The notes: generated by a model from the letters alone, not told the origin. Shown: positions 17,114-25,496, counted from the first letter of the stretch. The stretch is DNA of 64,000 bases from Nocardioides sp. GY 10113 (GCF_004919105.1 NZ_STGK01000002.1:186001-250000); one strand, 5' to 3'. Numbers and translations: made by a program.

Positions 17114-17119
17114 GCACCG

Positions 17120-17125
17120 AGGATA
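17120..17125 (-). promoter_or_regulatory. -10 box TATCCT, leaderless start
   Basis: TATCCT on the minus strand ends 6 nt before the GTG of the L,D-transpeptidase. Confidence 0.55.
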
Positions 17126-17188
17126 ACGAGCCGGAGGTGATAGGCCGGCATCCACGGCTCCGGGCGCGTGGCGCTGCGCGAAAAGCAA

Positions 17189-17218
17189 CCGAGGCCGCCC
17201 CGTGCGGGGCGGCCTCGG
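17189..17218 (-). terminator. Terminator after ctaCDF
   Basis: A perfect 13-bp stem with a GTGC/GCAC loop lies 19 bp beyond the ctaF stop. On the minus strand it is followed by GTTGCTTTTC. Confidence 0.8.
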
Positions 17219-17237
17219 CCGGTGGAGCGGGCACGCC

Positions 17238-17654
17238 TCAGTGGGCGTGCTCACCCCGGTAGTACTCGAAGATCCAACCGGCCAGCGCCAGCGTGCCGAG
17301 CGCGAGGCCGATGATGAACAGCCACCAGGCCAGCATCGCCAGGGCGAAGACGATGATGCCCAGCGTGGCGGCGCACCACAGCGGCCACCAGGAGTACGGC
17401 GGGAAGAAGCCGAGCTCGCCGGCGCCGTCCGCGATCTCGCCGTCCTTGCGGTCCTCCGGCCGGGCGTCCATCCGCTTGGCGTGGAATCCCAGGTAGAGGG
17501 TGACCATCGCGCCCAGGAGGGCGGTCATCGCCAGCGCCGAGGTGCCGGTCCAGTCGGCGCCGGTGGAGCCGGCGTCCGTGACGAACCAGTAGGCGGGGGC
17601 GACCAGGACCAGGAAGATCGTGGTCATCCCGAAGATCCAGGCTTCGACCTTCAT
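17238..17654 (-). CDS. ctaF: Cytochrome c oxidase subunit IV (actinobacterial type)
   Basis: Protein of 138 aa with four membrane helices and the family pattern MKVEAWIF at the start and GFFPPYSWWPLW in the middle. It is an accessory subunit of the aa3 oxidase, found only in actinobacteria. Its ATG overlaps the ctaD stop by one base (TGATG), so translation is coupled. It is the last gene of ctaC-ctaD-ctaF. Confidence 0.94.
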   Translation of the reverse strand: MKVEAWIFGMTTIFLVLVAPAYWFVTDAGSTGADWTGTSALAMTALLGAMVTLYLGFHAKRMDARPEDRKDGEIADGAGELGFFPPYSWWPLWCAATLGIIVFALAMLAWWLFIIGLALGTLALAGWIFEYYRGEHAH

Positions 17655-19408
17655 CAGGCGTCACCATCCTTCTTCTCGGCCTGCTCGCTCAGGTGCGCGG
17701 CGCGACCCTCCGTGTCCGGGAGGTCGGCCGGGGCGCCCGAGGTGGCGAACTCGGCGGGGTTGTCGTCCATCTCGATCGCGGCGATCTCGGGGTGGTGCAG
17801 GTCGAACGCCGGCGACTCCGACCGGATCCGCGGGATCGAGTGGAAGTTGTGACGCGGCGGCGGGCAGCTGGTCGCCCACTCCAGGGACCGTCCCCAGCCC
17901 CACGGGTCGTCGGTGTTGACCAGCGGCGACTTCCGCGACGCCCACACGTTGTAGAAGAACGGGAGCATCGAGGTGGCCAGGACGAACGAGCCGATGGTGG
18001 AGAGCTGGTTCAGCGCGGTGAAGCCGTCGCCGGGCAGGTAGTCGGCGTACCGACGCGGCATGCCCTCGATGCCCAGCCAGTGCTGCACCAGGAAGGTGGT
18101 GTGGAAGCCGATGAACAGCAGCCAGAAGTGGATCTTGCCGAGGCGCTCGTCCAGCATCCGACCGGTGAACTTGGGCCACCAGAAGTAGAAGCCGGCGAAC
18201 ATCGCGAACACGACCGTGCCGAACACCGTGTAGTGGAAGTGGGCCACCACGAAGTAGGAGTCCGAGACGTGGAAGTCGAGCGGCGGGCTGGCCAGGATGA
18301 TGCCGGTCAGACCACCGAACAGGAACGTCGTGAGGAAGCCGATCGACCACAGCATCGGGGTGTCCAGGCGGATCGAGCCGCCCCACATCGTGCCGATCCA
18401 GTTGAAGAACTTCACACCGGTCGGGACCGCGATCAGGAACGTCATGCCGGAGAAGAACGGCAGGTTGACCGCACCCGTGACGAACATGTGGTGCGCCCAC
18501 ACCGCGACCGAGAGGATCGCGATGCCGAGCGTCGCGGCGACCAGGCCGACGTAGCCGAAGATCGGCTTGCGGCTGAAGACCGGCAGGATCTCGGAGACGA
18601 TGCCGAAGAACGGCAGCGCGATGATGTACACCTCGGGGTGACCGAAGAACCAGAACAGGTGCTGCCACAGGATCGCCCCGCCGTGCGAGGTGTCGAACAC
18701 GTGGGCGCCGATGGCGCGGTCGGCCTCGAGCGAGAGCAGCGCGCCGGCCAGGATCGGGAACGCGATGAGCACCAGGATGCCGGTGATCAGCACGGTCCAC
18801 ACGAAGATCGGCATCCGGAACATGGTCATGCCGGGGGCGCGCATGCAGATGATCGTGGTGATGAAGTTGACCGCACCCAGGATGGTGCCCAGACCACCCA
18901 TCCACAGACCCATGATCCACAGGTCACCGCCGACGCCGGGGCTGTTCACCGAGTCCGACAGCGGGGTGTAGGCGAACCAGCCGAAGGAGGCCGCGCCCTG
19001 CGGGGTGAGGAAGCCGGCGGCGGCGATCAGTCCACCGAACAGGTACAGCCAGTAGCTGAACATGTTCAGGCGCGGGAACGCGACGTCGGGCGCACCGATC
19101 TGCAGCGGCATGATCGCGTTGCCGAAGCCGAAGAACAGCGGCGTCGCGAACAGCAGCAGCATGATCGTGCCGTGCATGGTGAAGAGCTGGTTGTACAGCT
19201 CCTCGTTGACCAGCTGGCTACCCGGGTAGGCCAGCTCGGAGCGGATCAGCAGCGCCATCACGCCGCCGACCACGAACCAGAACAGCGCGGTGATGAAGTA
19301 CAGGTTGCCGATCAGCTTGTGATCGGTCGTGGTCATCGCCCGCACCAGGAGCTTGCCCAGGGGCTTGCGCTCCGTGAGCTCCGCGGAACGTGCTGCGGTG
19401 GCGGTCAC
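17654..19408 (-). CDS. ctaD: Cytochrome c oxidase subunit I
   Basis: Protein of 584 aa with 12 membrane helices. [11 protein letters not shown] carries the CuB His and the Tyr of the His-Tyr crosslink, and HFHYTVFG near the C-terminus carries heme ligands. It reduces oxygen at the heme a3-CuB centre and pumps protons. The GTG start at 19406-19408 has GGGAGAG just upstream and overlaps the ctaC stop as GTGA. Confidence 0.97.
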   Translation of the reverse strand: MTATAARSAELTERKPLGKLLVRAMTTTDHKLIGNLYFITALFWFVVGGVMALLIRSELAYPGSQLVNEELYNQLFTMHGTIMLLLFATPLFFGFGNAIMPLQIGAPDVAFPRLNMFSYWLYLFGGLIAAAGFLTPQGAASFGWFAYTPLSDSVNSPGVGGDLWIMGLWMGGLGTILGAVNFITTIICMRAPGMTMFRMPIFVWTVLITGILVLIAFPILAGALLSLEADRAIGAHVFDTSHGGAILWQHLFWFFGHPEVYIIALPFFGIVSEILPVFSRKPIFGYVGLVAATLGIAILSVAVWAHHMFVTGAVNLPFFSGMTFLIAVPTGVKFFNWIGTMWGGSIRLDTPMLWSIGFLTTFLFGGLTGIILASPPLDFHVSDSYFVVAHFHYTVFGTVVFAMFAGFYFWWPKFTGRMLDERLGKIHFWLLFIGFHTTFLVQHWLGIEGMPRRYADYLPGDGFTALNQLSTIGSFVLATSMLPFFYNVWASRKSPLVNTDDPWGWGRSLEWATSCPPPRHNFHSIPRIRSESPAFDLHHPEIAAIEMDDNPAEFATSGAPADLPDTEGRAAHLSEQAEKKDGDA

Positions 19409-20274
19409 GAGTGCTCTCCCTCGGTGTCGAGGCCGTTGAGGTACGGCTGGGTGGAGTAGGCGCCGCCGAGCACCGGCTCGTCGGCGACGTGGTCGGGATC
19501 CTGGGCCAGCTCGGCGAGGTACGCGTCGTAGTCCTCGGGGGTGACGACCTCGACGTTGAACAGCATCCGCGAGTGGTAGGCGCCGCACAGCTCGTAGCAC
19601 TTGCCGACGTACTCGCCGACCTCGGTCGGCGTCACCTGGTAGGCGTTGTTCTCGCCGGGGATGACGTCCATCCGCATCGCGAAGGCGGGGATGCCGAAGT
19701 TGTGGATCACGTCGGGGCTGTAGAGGTCGAACTGGACCGTCTCGTCGACCGGGATGACCAGCGTCGGGATGTCCTCACCGGTGCCCGAGACGAAGACGTA
19801 CCCGTCCTCGTAGGGGTGGTTGAACGTCCACGACCACTTCTGGCCGACCACGTCCACGACGACGTCGGGGTCGTCGACCAGCTCGGTAGCGATGTTCTGC
19901 ACCCGCACGGTGTGCGAGAAGAACGCGATCACCATGATGATCGGGAAGATCGTGTAGAAGATCTCCACCGGCAGGTTGTACCGGGTCTGGACGGGGACCT
20001 CGTCGTCACTGCGACGGCGGAACCAGAACAGCGGACCCAGGATCAGCGCCCAGGTGACCACACCGGTGATCAGCGCCGCGATCCAGGCCCCCTGCCACAG
20101 GGACAGGATGTGCTCGCCCTGCTCGGACTTGATCTCCGGCATGCCGAACCGCTCCCACTGGGTGTCGGTGGCGCAGCCGGAGAGTGCGAGCGCGAGTACA
20201 GCGAAACCGGCGAACGGGAGCGTCCGACGCAGAGTGCGCCGACCCCGCGTGCGCTCGGGATGCCACAAGCCCAC
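19405..20274 (-). CDS. ctaC: Cytochrome c oxidase subunit II
   Basis: Protein of 289 aa. A lipoprotein signal ends LSGC (C34). Two membrane helices (about 60-85 and 105-128) are followed by a cupredoxin domain with the CuA motif [12 protein letters not shown] around residue 225. It receives electrons from the QcrC heme. GTG start, with GAGAGGAAGG about 7 nt upstream. First gene of ctaC-ctaD-ctaF; the leader contains a 12-bp palindrome. Confidence 0.96.
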   Translation of the reverse strand: MGLWHPERTRGRRTLRRTLPFAGFAVLALALSGCATDTQWERFGMPEIKSEQGEHILSLWQGAWIAALITGVVTWALILGPLFWFRRRSDDEVPVQTRYNLPVEIFYTIFPIIMVIAFFSHTVRVQNIATELVDDPDVVVDVVGQKWSWTFNHPYEDGYVFVSGTGEDIPTLVIPVDETVQFDLYSPDVIHNFGIPAFAMRMDVIPGENNAYQVTPTEVGEYVGKCYELCGAYHSRMLFNVEVVTPEDYDAYLAELAQDPDHVADEPVLGGAYSTQPYLNGLDTEGEHS

Positions 20275-20295
20275 GAACGAGCCTTCCTCTCGAGG

Positions 20296-20307
20296 GTCAG
20301 ATCTGAC
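20296..20307. promoter_or_regulatory. Palindrome GTCAGATCTGAC in the ctaCDF leader
   Basis: A perfect 12-bp palindrome lies 22 bp before ctaC and over the start site predicted from the TAAGGT box at 20312-20317. The position fits a repressor operator; the binder is unknown. Confidence 0.4.
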
Positions 20308-20311
20308 GAAA

Positions 20312-20317
20312 ACCTTA
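20312..20317 (-). promoter_or_regulatory. Probable -10 box TAAGGT of ctaCDF
   Basis: TAAGGT on the minus strand, 38 bp from the ctaC start, which has its own ribosome-binding site. This is a leadered transcript. Confidence 0.5.
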
Positions 20318-20368
20318 GCGGAGCCTGAGATTCGGCGCCCCCCGGGGTGGTCCCGCGAGAGGCTCCCG

Positions 20369-20388
20369 GGGTCGCACCGGGTCGCACC
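20369..20388. repeat. Tandem duplication of GGGTCGCACC
   Basis: Two adjacent identical 10-mers in the ctaC/desulfurase divergent region, upstream of both promoters. Confidence 0.6.
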
Positions 20389-20421
20389 GTGGTCGGGCCC
20401 GAGTCTTCTGAAGCGACATCC

Positions 20422-20427
20422 TAGGGT
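20422..20427 (+). promoter_or_regulatory. -10 box TAGGGT, leaderless start
   Basis: TAGGGT ends 7 nt before the in-frame GTG at 20435 of the desulfurase-like gene, which fixes that start. Confidence 0.55.
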
Positions 20428-20434
20428 CTGTGGT

Positions 20435-21577
20435 GTGCACAGCGCCCCGACCCCTGGAGGGAGCCACGGCGAAGCGACCGCCGCGGTCTACCTCGACGCC
20501 GCCTCCTCGACCGCCCTCCACCCGGCGGCGCGGGACGTGCTGACCGCGGCACTCGAGCGCGGGTACGGCGACCCCCGCCGGCTGCACCGCACCGGGCGCG
20601 ACGCCCGTCTCCTGCTGGACAACGCGCGCGCGGTGGTGGCCGAGTGCCTCGGGATCCGCCCCGACGAGGTCGCGTTCACGGCGTCCGGCACCGAGGCCGT
20701 GCAGCGCGGCCTGCTCGGCCTGGTCGAGGCCAGCACGCGGGACGGCATCGCGCACACCACCGTCGAGCACTCCTCGGTGCTGCACGCGGTCGCCTGGCGC
20801 CCCGGCGCCCACGTCGCCCTCCCGGTCGACGGGCACGGCCGGGTCGCCCCGGCCGACGTCGCCGAGGCAGCGCGGCGCCCCGGCACGGCAGCGGTCGCGG
20901 TGCAGGCCGCCAACCAGGAGATCGGCACCCGCCAGCCCGTCGACGACCTCGACCTGCCCGTCGGCGTACCGCTGCTCGTGGACGCGGCCGCTGCCCTCGG
21001 GCACGGCCCGCTGCCGCGGCGCTGGGACGCGCTCACCGCGTCGGCGCACACCTGGGGCGGCCCGGCCGGCGTGGGCGTGCTGGCGCTGCGCCACGGCACC
21101 CGGTGGCACAACCCGTTCCCCGGCGAGGACCGACCCGAACCGGACGGCTTCCCGAACGTGCCGGCGGCGCTGGCCGCGGCAGCGGCGCTGCAGGCGACGC
21201 TGGCCGAGGAGGCGGAGGTGTCGCGGCGCCAGCACGCACTCGTGGACCGGATCCGGACCGCCGCGTCGGCGCTGCCCGACACCGAGGTGGTCGGCGACCC
21301 CGAGGACCGCCTGCCCCACCTGGTCACCTTCTCCTGCCTCTACCTGGCCGGCGACGAGCTGGTCACCGAGCTGGACCGGCAGGGCTTCGGCGTGGCCAGC
21401 GGCTCGGCGTGCACCGCCTCCACGCTGGAGCCGAGCCACGTGCTCGCCGCGATCGGGGCGCTGACCCACGGCAACGTCCGGGTCTCGCTCACCCGCGAGA
21501 CCACCGCCGAGCAGGTCGACGCCTTCTGCCGCGCGCTCACCGCCACGGTCAGCCGGCTCCGCGAGGGACTCCTGTGA
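20435..21577 (+). CDS. Cysteine desulfurase-like aminotransferase V protein lacking the PLP lysine
   Basis: Protein of 380 aa with the class V aminotransferase fold of NifS/IscS. YLDAASST at the N-terminus, SGTEAVQRG, VEHSSVLHAV, ANQEIGT and the active-site Cys loop SGSACTAS (C326) are all present. At the Schiff-base position the usual SAHK is SAHT (ACC codon at 21050-21052, residue 206), so the lysine that binds pyridoxal phosphate is missing. It overlaps a TusA-like gene by 4 bp, which suggests a sulfur-relay pair. Whether it is active, uses another Lys, or is a binding scaffold is open. Confidence 0.85.
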   Translation: MHSAPTPGGSHGEATAAVYLDAASSTALHPAARDVLTAALERGYGDPRRLHRTGRDARLLLDNARAVVAECLGIRPDEVAFTASGTEAVQRGLLGLVEASTRDGIAHTTVEHSSVLHAVAWRPGAHVALPVDGHGRVAPADVAEAARRPGTAAVAVQAANQEIGTRQPVDDLDLPVGVPLLVDAAAALGHGPLPRRWDALTASAHTWGGPAGVGVLALRHGTRWHNPFPGEDRPEPDGFPNVPAALAAAAALQATLAEEAEVSRRQHALVDRIRTAASALPDTEVVGDPEDRLPHLVTFSCLYLAGDELVTELDRQGFGVASGSACTASTLEPSHVLAAIGALTHGNVRVSLTRETTAEQVDAFCRALTATVSRLREGLL

Positions 21578-21807
21578 GCGCCCCGGTCGAGCTCGACTGC
21601 CGGGACCTCCCCTGCCCGCGGCCGATCATCGAGCTGGCCCGAGCGCTGCCCGACGTCGCGGTCGGCGAGACGCTCGCGGTGCTCGCGCGCGACCCGGCGG
21701 CGCGCCACGACGTGCCGGCTTGGTGCCGGATGCGCGGCCAGGAGTACGTCGGCGAGGAGACCGCCGAGGACGGGACGCCGCGCTACGTCGTACGGCGGCT
21801 CTCCTGA
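21574..21807 (+). CDS. TusA-family sulfur carrier protein
   Basis: Protein of 77 aa. DCRDLPCPRPIIELARAL holds the CPxP signature; the Cys in CPRP should carry a persulfide. The GTG start overlaps the desulfurase-like stop (GTGA), so both are made together. TusA proteins take sulfur from a cysteine desulfurase for tRNA thiolation or cofactor synthesis. The partner here lacks its PLP lysine, so the true donor may be another enzyme. Confidence 0.88.
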   Translation: MSAPVELDCRDLPCPRPIIELARALPDVAVGETLAVLARDPAARHDVPAWCRMRGQEYVGEETAEDGTPRYVVRRLS

Positions 21808-21826
21808 CCGCGCGGGGCGTCGGCCC

Positions 21827-22825
21827 TCAGACGAGGTACGGGGCGACGTCGTCGGCCGCCTCGTCGCCGTAGGAGTCGCGGACGCGCTCGAGGAACTCCC
21901 CGTGGGTGAAGTCGTACTCCTGGGTGCCCACGGTCTCGACCACGTAGGCGGCGAGCACGCAGCCGACCTCGCAGGCCCGCTCGAGCGTGACGCCCCAGGC
22001 CAGCGCGGCCAGGAAGCCGGCGCGGAAGGCATCGCCGACCCCGGTGGGCTCGACCGCCCCGACGTCCTTGGCGGCCGGCACCTCGATCAGCAGGCCGTGG
22101 CGGTCACGGACCCGGACGCCGTCCTTGCCCAGCGTGGTGACCTGGAAGCCGACCCGGTCGAGGATCTCGTCCTCGGTCCAGCCGGTCTTCTTCTCGATCA
22201 CGTGCGACTCGTACTCGTTCGAGAACAGCAGCGCGGCACCGTCGATCAGGTCCCGGATCAGCTCCCCGTCGCCGAACGCGAGCTGCTGGGAGCAGTCGGC
22301 GATGAAGCGGTAGCCGCGCTGGCGGCACTCCTCGGTGTGGCGGCGCATCGCGTCGGGGTCGTCGGCCCCGATCAGCACGTAGGCCGGGTCACCCACCCGA
22401 GCCACGATCGGGGCCAGCTCGATCAGCCGGGCCTCGCTCATCGCGCCGGGGTAGAACGACGCGAACTGCGCCATCGTGGTGTCGGTGGTGCACACGAACC
22501 GGGCGGTGTGCTTGCTCTCGGAGATGTGCACCGACTCGCAGTCGACGCCGTGCCGCTCCAACCAGGAGCGGTAGTCGGCGAAGTCCTCCCCCGCCGCACC
22601 GACCAGCACCGGCCGCAGGCCCAGCCGGCCGAGGCCGAAGCACATGTTCGGCGCCACCCCGCCGCGCCGGATCTCGAGGTCCTCGACGAGGAACGAGACC
22701 GACAGCTTGTCCAGCTGGTCGACCACGAGCGAGTCGGAGAACCGTCCCCCGAACGTCATCAGGTGGTCGGTGGCGATGGAGCCGGCGATGAGCAGCGAGC
22801 CCGAGGCGTCTGGTGCGGGAGTCAC
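21827..22825 (-). CDS. adoK: Adenosine kinase, PfkB family
   Basis: Protein of 332 aa close to the mycobacterial sugar-kinase-like adenosine kinase: GSIATDHLM near the N-terminus, SVSFLVEDL, RRGGVAPNMCFGLGRLG, ASFYPGAMSEAR, and the PTGVGDAFRAGF anion hole with catalytic Asp. It phosphorylates adenosine to AMP in purine salvage. The GTG start at 22823-22825 is supported by TAGTGT 8 nt upstream; another GTG lies four codons earlier. It is divergent from a small conserved gene. Confidence 0.88.
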   Translation of the reverse strand: MTPAPDASGSLLIAGSIATDHLMTFGGRFSDSLVVDQLDKLSVSFLVEDLEIRRGGVAPNMCFGLGRLGLRPVLVGAAGEDFADYRSWLERHGVDCESVHISESKHTARFVCTTDTTMAQFASFYPGAMSEARLIELAPIVARVGDPAYVLIGADDPDAMRRHTEECRQRGYRFIADCSQQLAFGDGELIRDLIDGAALLFSNEYESHVIEKKTGWTEDEILDRVGFQVTTLGKDGVRVRDRHGLLIEVPAAKDVGAVEPTGVGDAFRAGFLAALAWGVTLERACEVGCVLAAYVVETVGTQEYDFTHGEFLERVRDSYGDEAADDVAPYLV

Positions 22826-22833
22826 GTCGACCC

Positions 22834-22839
22834 ACACTA
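22834..22839 (-). promoter_or_regulatory. -10 box TAGTGT of the adenosine kinase gene
   Basis: TAGTGT on the minus strand ends 8 nt before the GTG at 22825, fitting a leaderless start. Confidence 0.45.
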
Positions 22840-22876
22840 CCGATCGGTACCGGTGGGTGTACGCCGGAGTAACGCC

Positions 22877-22882
22877 TAGCGT
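22877..22882 (+). promoter_or_regulatory. -10 box TAGCGT, leaderless start
   Basis: TAGCGT ends 7 nt before the ATG at 22890. Confidence 0.55.
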
Positions 22883-22889
22883 CGACAGC

Positions 22890-23102
22890 ATGACGCCGTA
22901 CGAGGAGATCCAGGCTCCCTCCGACCTCCGCGCCGACTGCGAGGCGGTCCACCGCCGGCTCGCCCAGGCCGAGGTCCGGATGGTCCGCCCCGCACCCAGC
23001 ATCCACTTCGACGAGTACCCGCGCGAGGTCCGCAAGCGGGAGATCCGCATCGACGAGGCGGCCCAGCGCCTCGCCAACGCCTTGGAGCTCCACCTCGACT
23101 GA
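22890..23102 (+). CDS. Small conserved hypothetical protein
   Basis: Protein of 70 aa starting MTPYEEIQAPSDLRADCEAV. It is charged and probably helical, without signal or membrane segment. The ATG is supported by a -10 box 7 nt upstream. It shares a 64-bp intergenic region with the divergent adenosine kinase gene. I do not recognise a family. A single Cys and a central HFDEYP are the only notable residues. Confidence 0.65.
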   Translation: MTPYEEIQAPSDLRADCEAVHRRLAQAEVRMVRPAPSIHFDEYPREVRKREIRIDEAAQRLANALELHLD

Positions 23103-23158
23103 GGTCGGCCGGGCCAGCTCCGCCGAGGCAGGTCCGCCGACATCCGACCCCGAACGCC

Positions 23159-23192
23159 AGAAGGCCACCCCGGAGACCCGGGGTGGCCTTCT
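23159..23192. terminator. Bidirectional terminator
   Basis: A perfect 15-bp stem (23159-23173 with 23178-23192) and 4-nt loop between the convergent small gene and the IscA-type gene. No T-run. Confidence 0.7.
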
Positions 23193-23220
23193 GCTCAGCG
23201 CGTGACGCGCCGCGGAGGAC

Positions 23221-23646
23221 TCAGTGGAACGAGTCGCCGCAGGCGCAGGAGCCGGTCGCGTTGGGGTTGTCGATCGTGAAGCCCTGCTTCTCGATCGTGT
23301 CGACGAAGTCGATCACCGCGCCGTTGAGGTAGGGAACGCTCATCCGGTCGACGACGACGGCCACACCGTCGAAGTCGGTGACGACGTCGCCGTCGAGGCT
23401 GCGCTCGTCGAAGAAGAGCTGGTAGCGCAGGCCGGAGCAGCCGCCGGGCTGCACGGAGATCCGCAGGGACAGGTCGTCGCGGCCCTCCTGCTCGAGCAGG
23501 CTCTTCACCTTGGTCGCAGCCACCGGGCTGAGGTTGATCTGGTCCTCACGGCGGTCCGTGATCACCGGGGCGGCGACCGTCTGGGTCGCGCCGGCGGTCT
23601 CGTGACCGTGACCGTGGCCGCTACCGCAGCCGCATCCGTCGCTCAT
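23221..23646 (-). CDS. IscA/ErpA/HesB-type iron-sulfur insertion protein
   Basis: Protein of 141 aa. The A-type carrier core has the Cys triad: GGCSG in the middle and CAC in GSCACGDSF at the end. An unusual N-terminus, MSDGCGCGSGHGHGH, adds a Cys-Gly-His metal-binding-like tail. It should hold a [2Fe-2S] or [4Fe-4S] cluster and deliver it to target enzymes such as NadA (inference). The ATG at 23644-23646 is preferred over a GTG two codons upstream because GGGAG lies 8 nt before it. Confidence 0.9.
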   Translation of the reverse strand: MSDGCGCGSGHGHGHETAGATQTVAAPVITDRREDQINLSPVAATKVKSLLEQEGRDDLSLRISVQPGGCSGLRYQLFFDERSLDGDVVTDFDGVAVVVDRMSVPYLNGAVIDFVDTIEKQGFTIDNPNATGSCACGDSFH

Positions 23647-23714
23647 ACTCACTCCCGCAAGTCGTTGTCGTCGGCGGCACCTCGCGGGCCGCCCGCAGGT
23701 TCAATGGTGACACA

Positions 23715-23731
23715 CCCCGGGATATTCCCCG
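23715..23731. promoter_or_regulatory. Near-palindrome CCCCGGGATATTCCCCG upstream of the IscA-type gene
   Basis: GGGA-TAT-TCCC dyad about 70-85 bp before the start. It could be an operator for an Fe-S or iron regulator; no known motif matched with certainty. Confidence 0.3.
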
Positions 23732-23775
23732 TGATCGAACGCCCCGACCGGACCTGCCGACCGAGCGGCCCGCGG

Positions 23776-24882
23776 TCACCAGACCAGGACCGGCTTGATC
23801 ACCTTCCCCGCCGCGGCGTCCGCGATCGCGTCGGCGATCCGGTCGAACGGGTAGGTGGTCACCAGCGGGTCGACGTCGAGCTTCCCCGCCTCGCGCAGCG
23901 CGATCAGCTCCGGGATCGTGACCAGCGGGTCCGACTCGCCCTCGATCGAGGACCGGATCGTCTTGCCCGACTGGAGCAGGTCCAGCGCGTCGATCGTGTA
24001 CTCCGCCGGTCCGAGGCCCAGCGCCACCAGCGTCCCCTGCGGCCGCAGCGACCGCTGCGCCTGGAGCACCACCGCGGGGATCGCGGTGGTGTCGATCGCG
24101 TAGCGCGCCCCGCCCCCGGTGTGCGCCTTCACCTGGTCCTCGACGCTGGGCGCGTCGTCGGCGCCGGCGTCGGTCGGGTCGACGGCGAACGCACCGTAGC
24201 CCTCGGCGATCGCACGCCGGTCGGCGTTCGGATCGACGGCGACGATCGTCCCGACCCCGGCGCCCGCAGCGGCGGCGATCGCGGCCAGACCGACCGCGCC
24301 GGCACCGAAGACGACCAGGCTGTCCTCCGGCCCGGGCTGCAGCAGGTTGAGCACGGTGCCGGCACCGGTCTGGAAGCCGCAGGCGAACGGGGCCAGCCGG
24401 GTCAGGTCGAGCTCCTTGTCCACGACGACGCAGTTGTCGGCGTAGGCCAGGGCGTGCCGGGCCAGGCTGGACTGGCCGAAGAAGGAGCCGAAGACGGTCT
24501 GCTCACCGCGGCGCATCGTGGTCGAGCCGTCGCCGCGCATCCCCATGTAGTTGAGCAGCAGCGACTGCTCGCAGTAGCCGACGTCGCCGTCGAGGCACGG
24601 ACCGCAGGCCCGGCAGGAGCGGAACGAGAGGACGACGTGGTCACCGACCTCGATCCCGGCGACCTGGGCGCCGACGGCCTCCACGACGCCGGTGCCCTCG
24701 TGCCCCATCACCGTCGGGAACATCTCCGCCGGCAGCATCGTCGGCACGGTCAGGTCGGTGTGGCACACGCCGGTGGCCACGATCCGCACCAGCACCTCGT
24801 CCGGGCGCGGCTCCTCGAGCTCCACCTCGGAGAGCGTGAACTCCCCACCCGGCTCCTCGATCAGCGCAACGGTCGTCCTCAT
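23776..24882 (-). CDS. Zinc-dependent alcohol dehydrogenase, aryl/benzyl-alcohol type
   Basis: Protein of 368 aa of the medium-chain dehydrogenase family. Catalytic zinc ligands lie in GVCHTDL and GHEGTGVVE, four structural-zinc Cys in CRACGPCLDGDVGYC, and the NAD site in FGAGAVGLAA. SxxSSLARHALAY and the overall sequence resemble benzyl or aryl alcohol dehydrogenases. The ATG at 24880-24882 is chosen because GAGAGG is 7 nt upstream. It lies 52 bp downstream of the GXWXG gene and probably shares its KstR-like controlled promoter. Confidence 0.88.
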   Translation of the reverse strand: MRTTVALIEEPGGEFTLSEVELEEPRPDEVLVRIVATGVCHTDLTVPTMLPAEMFPTVMGHEGTGVVEAVGAQVAGIEVGDHVVLSFRSCRACGPCLDGDVGYCEQSLLLNYMGMRGDGSTTMRRGEQTVFGSFFGQSSLARHALAYADNCVVVDKELDLTRLAPFACGFQTGAGTVLNLLQPGPEDSLVVFGAGAVGLAAIAAAAGAGVGTIVAVDPNADRRAIAEGYGAFAVDPTDAGADDAPSVEDQVKAHTGGGARYAIDTTAIPAVVLQAQRSLRPQGTLVALGLGPAEYTIDALDLLQSGKTIRSSIEGESDPLVTIPELIALREAGKLDVDPLVTTYPFDRIADAIADAAAGKVIKPVLVW

Positions 24883-24934
24883 CGACATTCCTCTCGGTGT
24901 GCTCGGGCCGCCGGCCGCGGGTCGCGCCCGCGCC

Positions 24935-25402
24935 TCACCGGTCCCGCTCCAGCCAGAACCAGTACAGGTCCGGCACGCCGAAGTACGGCGCCAGCTTTCC
25001 GTTCATCACGCCGATCAGCGTGTCCGCGTCGACCGACTTGAAGTGGTCGAGGACCGGCATCCGGTCGTAGACCATCGTCGCGGTGACCTCGCCGCGGAAC
25101 GACACGTCCCACAGCGATGCCTCGCCGCCGCCGGCCGCGTCGGTGTTCGACTGCAGTGCGCCGTCGGCGCCGCGACAGATCAGCGGCTTCGCGGCCATCG
25201 GGTCGGTGAAGTCCTTGCCGTGCCAGGCCAGCTTCGACAGCAACCGGCTGGCCGGGTGGCCGCACGCGAAGTCCCCGCCGCGCCACGGGCCGAGGATGTC
25301 GGCCACCTCCACGGTCGGGAGCTCGCCCCAGAGGGCCTCCACCTCCGCGGGATCGACCGTCTCGGCGGAGCGGAGCCTCTCGAACTCGGTACGGGCGTCC
25401 AT
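24935..25402 (-). CDS. GXWXG/DUF4334 domain protein
   Basis: Protein of 155 aa. The GXWXG part is LGPWRGGDFACGHP near residues 38-51, and the DUF4334 part ends with KLAPYFGVPDLYWFWLERD. The family's function is not established; members are often beside dehydrogenases acting on hydrophobic or aromatic substrates. Start ATG at 25400-25402, with TAGATT 8 nt upstream and a KstR-like box over the -10. Probably co-transcribed with the alcohol dehydrogenase. Confidence 0.82.
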   Translation of the reverse strand: MDARTEFERLRSAETVDPAEVEALWGELPTVEVADILGPWRGGDFACGHPASRLLSKLAWHGKDFTDPMAAKPLICRGADGALQSNTDAAGGGEASLWDVSFRGEVTATMVYDRMPVLDHFKSVDADTLIGVMNGKLAPYFGVPDLYWFWLERDR

Positions 25403-25410
25403 GGCGGCCG

Positions 25411-25416
25411 AATCTA
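25411..25416 (-). promoter_or_regulatory. -10 box TAGATT, leaderless start
   Basis: TAGATT on the minus strand ends 8 nt before the GXWXG gene ATG and overlaps the KstR-like box. Confidence 0.5.
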
Positions 25417-25428
25417 GAACAGGTTCTG
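25415..25428. promoter_or_regulatory. KstR-like TetR operator box
   Basis: TAGAACAGGTTCTG fits TnnAACnnGTTnnA except for the last base. The position over the -10 region suits a repressor. KstR-type TetR regulators control steroid and lipid catabolism in actinobacteria. No tetR gene is in this window. Confidence 0.5.
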
Positions 25429-25496
25429 GGCGACCGCCAGGGATCTTGCGGAAGGGGACGGCACCGGCCCTCGGGCCGGGGCTCGGGCCGGGGCCC

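Noticed and set aside
19409..19600. N-terminal extension of CtaD
   Set aside because: It is the out-of-frame end of ctaC, Arg-rich; the GTG at 19406-19408 has a ribosome-binding site and the usual 4-bp overlap.
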